Source of the DNA: Mycolicibacterium porcinum
GTDB lineage: Bacteria > Actinomycetota > Actinomycetes > Mycobacteriales > Mycobacteriaceae
Reading direction: 5' to 3'
Assembly (NCBI GenBank): GCA_001942045.1
Contig: MSTD01000022.1
Coordinates: 70,327-95,698, forward strand
Length of the DNA stretch: 25,372 nt
The translations under genes were made by a program, and so were the position numbers. Under the pieces are notes generated by a model, which saw only the letters and a program-made list of their open reading frames with translations, ran no database searches and was not told where the DNA came from. Below are positions 23,895 to 25,372 of the stretch, in pieces; positions within the stretch are counted from its first letter, which is position 1, and each line of letters opens with the position of its first letter.

Positions 23895-24812
23895 ATGACG
23901 CAACTGGCATCCGCACTGAGTATCCGTCCGCAGTCCGGGTGGATCGGCGCCGAGATACACGGGATCGACCTGACCGCACCGCTACTCGACGAACACGTGG
24001 CCGAAATCCGTGCCGCTCTGCTCAAGTGGAAGGTGGTGTTCTTCCGCGACCAGTTCATCGGGCACGAGGATCATCTCCGGCTGGCCCGGGCGTTCGGCGC
24101 GCCGACCCCGGCACACCCGCTGTTCGATTCCATCCCGGACCCGGATTACCCGACGATCTACCCGATCTTCGCCGACCGGTTCAAGGCGCGCTACGGCAGC
24201 AGCCGTGGTTACGACAAGGCGAATTGGCACGCCGATGTCACCGCCGCGGTGAATCCTCCTGCGGCGTCGATACTTCGGGCCGAGGTGATCCCGCCGTACG
24301 GCGGCGACACCCAGTGGGCCAACACCGTTGCCGCGTACGACGGATTGTCCGCCCCGTTGCAGCGGCTGGCCGACGGGCTTCGGGCGGTGCACCGGTTCGC
24401 GCCTCCGGACGGTACGACGGCCACCGAGGACTACGAGCGCCGGGTGCGGCGACGTCCGCTGCTTACCGAGCACCCGGTGGTGCGGGTACATCCCGAGACG
24501 GGGGAGCGCGCGCTCTACGTGAACCCCGGTTTCACCAGCCACATCGTCGACGTCTCGCCGCATGAGAGCCGGCGGCTGCTCGGCCTGTTCTACGACGAGC
24601 TGGTGCGGCCCGAGTACACCGTGCGGTTCAAGTGGGAGCCGGGCAGCATGGCGTTCTGGGACAACCGCTCGACCGTTCATCTGGCACCGTCGGACCTCAC
24701 CGGCGAGCACGACCGCCGGCTGTACCGCGTGACGCTGGTGGGCGACGTGCCGCAGGGGCCGGATGGCCGGCCCTCGCGGGCTTTGGACGGCGAGCCGTTC
24801 GGGGCTGCTTGA
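23895..24812 (+). CDS. TauD/AtsK-type Fe(II)/2-oxoglutarate dioxygenase, copy 2
   Basis: 305 residues from ATG 23895, with GGGGAG 7 nt upstream. The facial triad is H112 and D114 (ANWHADVTAA) and H262 (WDNRSTVHLAPSDL), with R278 (LYRVTLVGD) for 2-oxoglutarate. It is a clear paralogue of the first operon gene: WKVVFFRDQ, YGGDTQWANTVAAYDGL, HPVVRVHPETGERALYVNPGFTSHIV and VRFKWEPGSMAFWDNR are nearly shared, but the region around residues 68-110, which lines the substrate entrance in TauD, differs strongly. The pair may therefore handle different organosulfur substrates taken up by one importer. Its stop codon lies inside a tandem repeat. Confidence 0.93.
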   Translation: MTQLASALSIRPQSGWIGAEIHGIDLTAPLLDEHVAEIRAALLKWKVVFFRDQFIGHEDHLRLARAFGAPTPAHPLFDSIPDPDYPTIYPIFADRFKARYGSSRGYDKANWHADVTAAVNPPAASILRAEVIPPYGGDTQWANTVAAYDGLSAPLQRLADGLRAVHRFAPPDGTTATEDYERRVRRRPLLTEHPVVRVHPETGERALYVNPGFTSHIVDVSPHESRRLLGLFYDELVRPEYTVRFKWEPGSMAFWDNRSTVHLAPSDLTGEHDRRLYRVTLVGDVPQGPDGRPSRALDGEPFGAA

Positions 24813-24868
24813 GGCGGCGAGCCGTTCGGGGCTGCTTGAGGCGGCGAGCCGTTCGATGCGGCGTGAGC
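24788..24868 (+). repeat. 27-bp tandem repeat, three copies, spanning the tauD-like stop codon
   Basis: Copies occupy 24788-24814, 24815-24841 and 24842-24868. The first two are identical; the third keeps the first 14 bases and the TGA but differs in between. The unit is nine codons, so every copy reads GEPF(G/D)AA followed by TGA in the frame of the dioxygenase. The first copy encodes its true C-terminus; the others are untranslated unless the stop is read through. It ends one base before the stop of the convergent YaaA gene. Confidence 0.9.
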
Positions 24869-24869
24869 G

Positions 24870-25372
24870 TCAGGCGGGCACCACGACGGTCAGCTCGTCG
24901 CCGTCACGTTCCACGTTCATGCCGGCGCGGCGGGCCACCGCCGCGACGGCGGCCGCATCGCTCGGTTCGGCCCGGTAGCCGGCCAGCGCGCGGGCCAGGT
25001 GACCCTTGTGGGCCTTGTTGAAATGGCTGACGACGGTGCGATGGCCGTCGGCGTGTTCGGCCAGCACCTGTACGCGGACGGCATCGGGGATCCGTCCCAG
25101 CCCGGCGTACGAGCCGGAGCGTAGGTCCACGATCAGTTCCTGGATGGCGAGGTCCGCCAGCACCGGCTCCAACAATGGCCGCCAGCGCGTGGCCAGGCCG
25201 GGCTGTCCGGGAAGCTTCGAGGAGGCGGAGAGCCGGTAGGCGGGTACCGGATCATCGGCCCGAAGCAGACCGAACAACGCCGATCCGACCGCCAGCCGGG
25301 CCCGGGCGCGGGTGGCAGCGGCGCCCCGTAGGGATCCGATGTCGACCGCGTCGTACATGACCCCGGTGTATC
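24870..25372 (-). CDS. yaaA: YaaA family (DUF328, UPF0246) peroxide-stress protein, N-terminus beyond window
   Basis: 167 residues are visible; the frame stays open to the right edge (YTGVMYDAVDIGSLRG), so this is the C-terminal two thirds of a protein of about 245-260 residues. Family blocks include the YTGV(M/L)YDA segment, LFGLLRADDPVPAYRLSASSKLPG, ELIVDLRSGSYAGLGR and VVSHFNKAHKGHLARAL. In E. coli, YaaA lowers intracellular iron and limits DNA damage during peroxide stress; DNA-binding activity is reported for the fold. The gene is convergent with the sulfur operon and unlikely to be part of it. Confidence 0.9.
   Translation of the reverse strand, partial: YTGVMYDAVDIGSLRGAAATRARARLAVGSALFGLLRADDPVPAYRLSASSKLPGQPGLATRWRPLLEPVLADLAIQELIVDLRSGSYAGLGRIPDAVRVQVLAEHADGHRTVVSHFNKAHKGHLARALAGYRAEPSDAAAVAAVARRAGMNVERDGDELTVVVPA

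Overview
The window is high-GC actinobacterial DNA. The close resemblance of several products to mycobacterial proteins (Eis, CinA, a FabG3-type hydroxysteroid dehydrogenase, an Rv3406/AtsK-type dioxygenase family), GTG/TTG starts and two exact matches to the mycobacterial KstR operator point to a Mycobacteriaceae chromosome, probably a fast-growing Mycolicibacterium. No tRNA, rRNA, CRISPR array, transposase or prophage gene was seen. The region reads as chromosomal catabolic and accessory metabolism.

Layout. (1) 1-2582, minus: a TetR repressor translationally coupled (ATGA overlap) to a molybdopterin oxidoreductase cut by the left edge, with a perfect inverted repeat 20 bp upstream of the repressor. 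(2) 2736-4430, minus: a nitronate monooxygenase coupled to a small membrane protein behind a KstR box. (3) 4431-7541: a VOC protein and a HAD-IB phosphatase-like protein diverge around a palindrome; a DapB-like dehydrogenase and a 3-alpha/20-beta-hydroxysteroid-dehydrogenase-like SDR diverge around a second KstR box. The two boxes suggest the dehydrogenases and the nitronate monooxygenase are peripheral members of the sterol/lipid catabolism regulon. (4) 7642-13279, plus: an exported GH2 glycosidase that appears to start at ATT, a small unknown protein, Eis and CinA. (5) 13371-19857, minus: a series of catabolic genes (anchored protein, two-helix membrane protein, NylA-like amidase, class I aldolase, alpha/beta hydrolase, MBL-fold protein, FAD oxidoreductase). 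A MerR/SoxR-type operator-promoter sits directly at the MBL start and would give a leaderless mRNA. (6) 20249-24812, plus: a five-gene sulfonate/sulfate-ester unit, TauD-like dioxygenase, SsuC, SsuB, SsuA, then a second TauD-like dioxygenase, with overlapping or near-abutting junctions. A 27-bp tandem triplication covers the last stop codon. (7) 24870 to the right edge, minus: the C-terminal part of a YaaA-family protein.

How the genes work together: the clearest functional unit is the sulfur-scavenging operon, in which an ABC importer brings in an organosulfur compound and two paralogous Fe(II)/2-oxoglutarate dioxygenases release sulfite or sulfate from it. The most interesting signals are regulatory: KstR boxes outside the main sterol genes, a MerR promoter without a nearby MerR gene, a TetR operator controlling a Mo-enzyme, and the ATT start.
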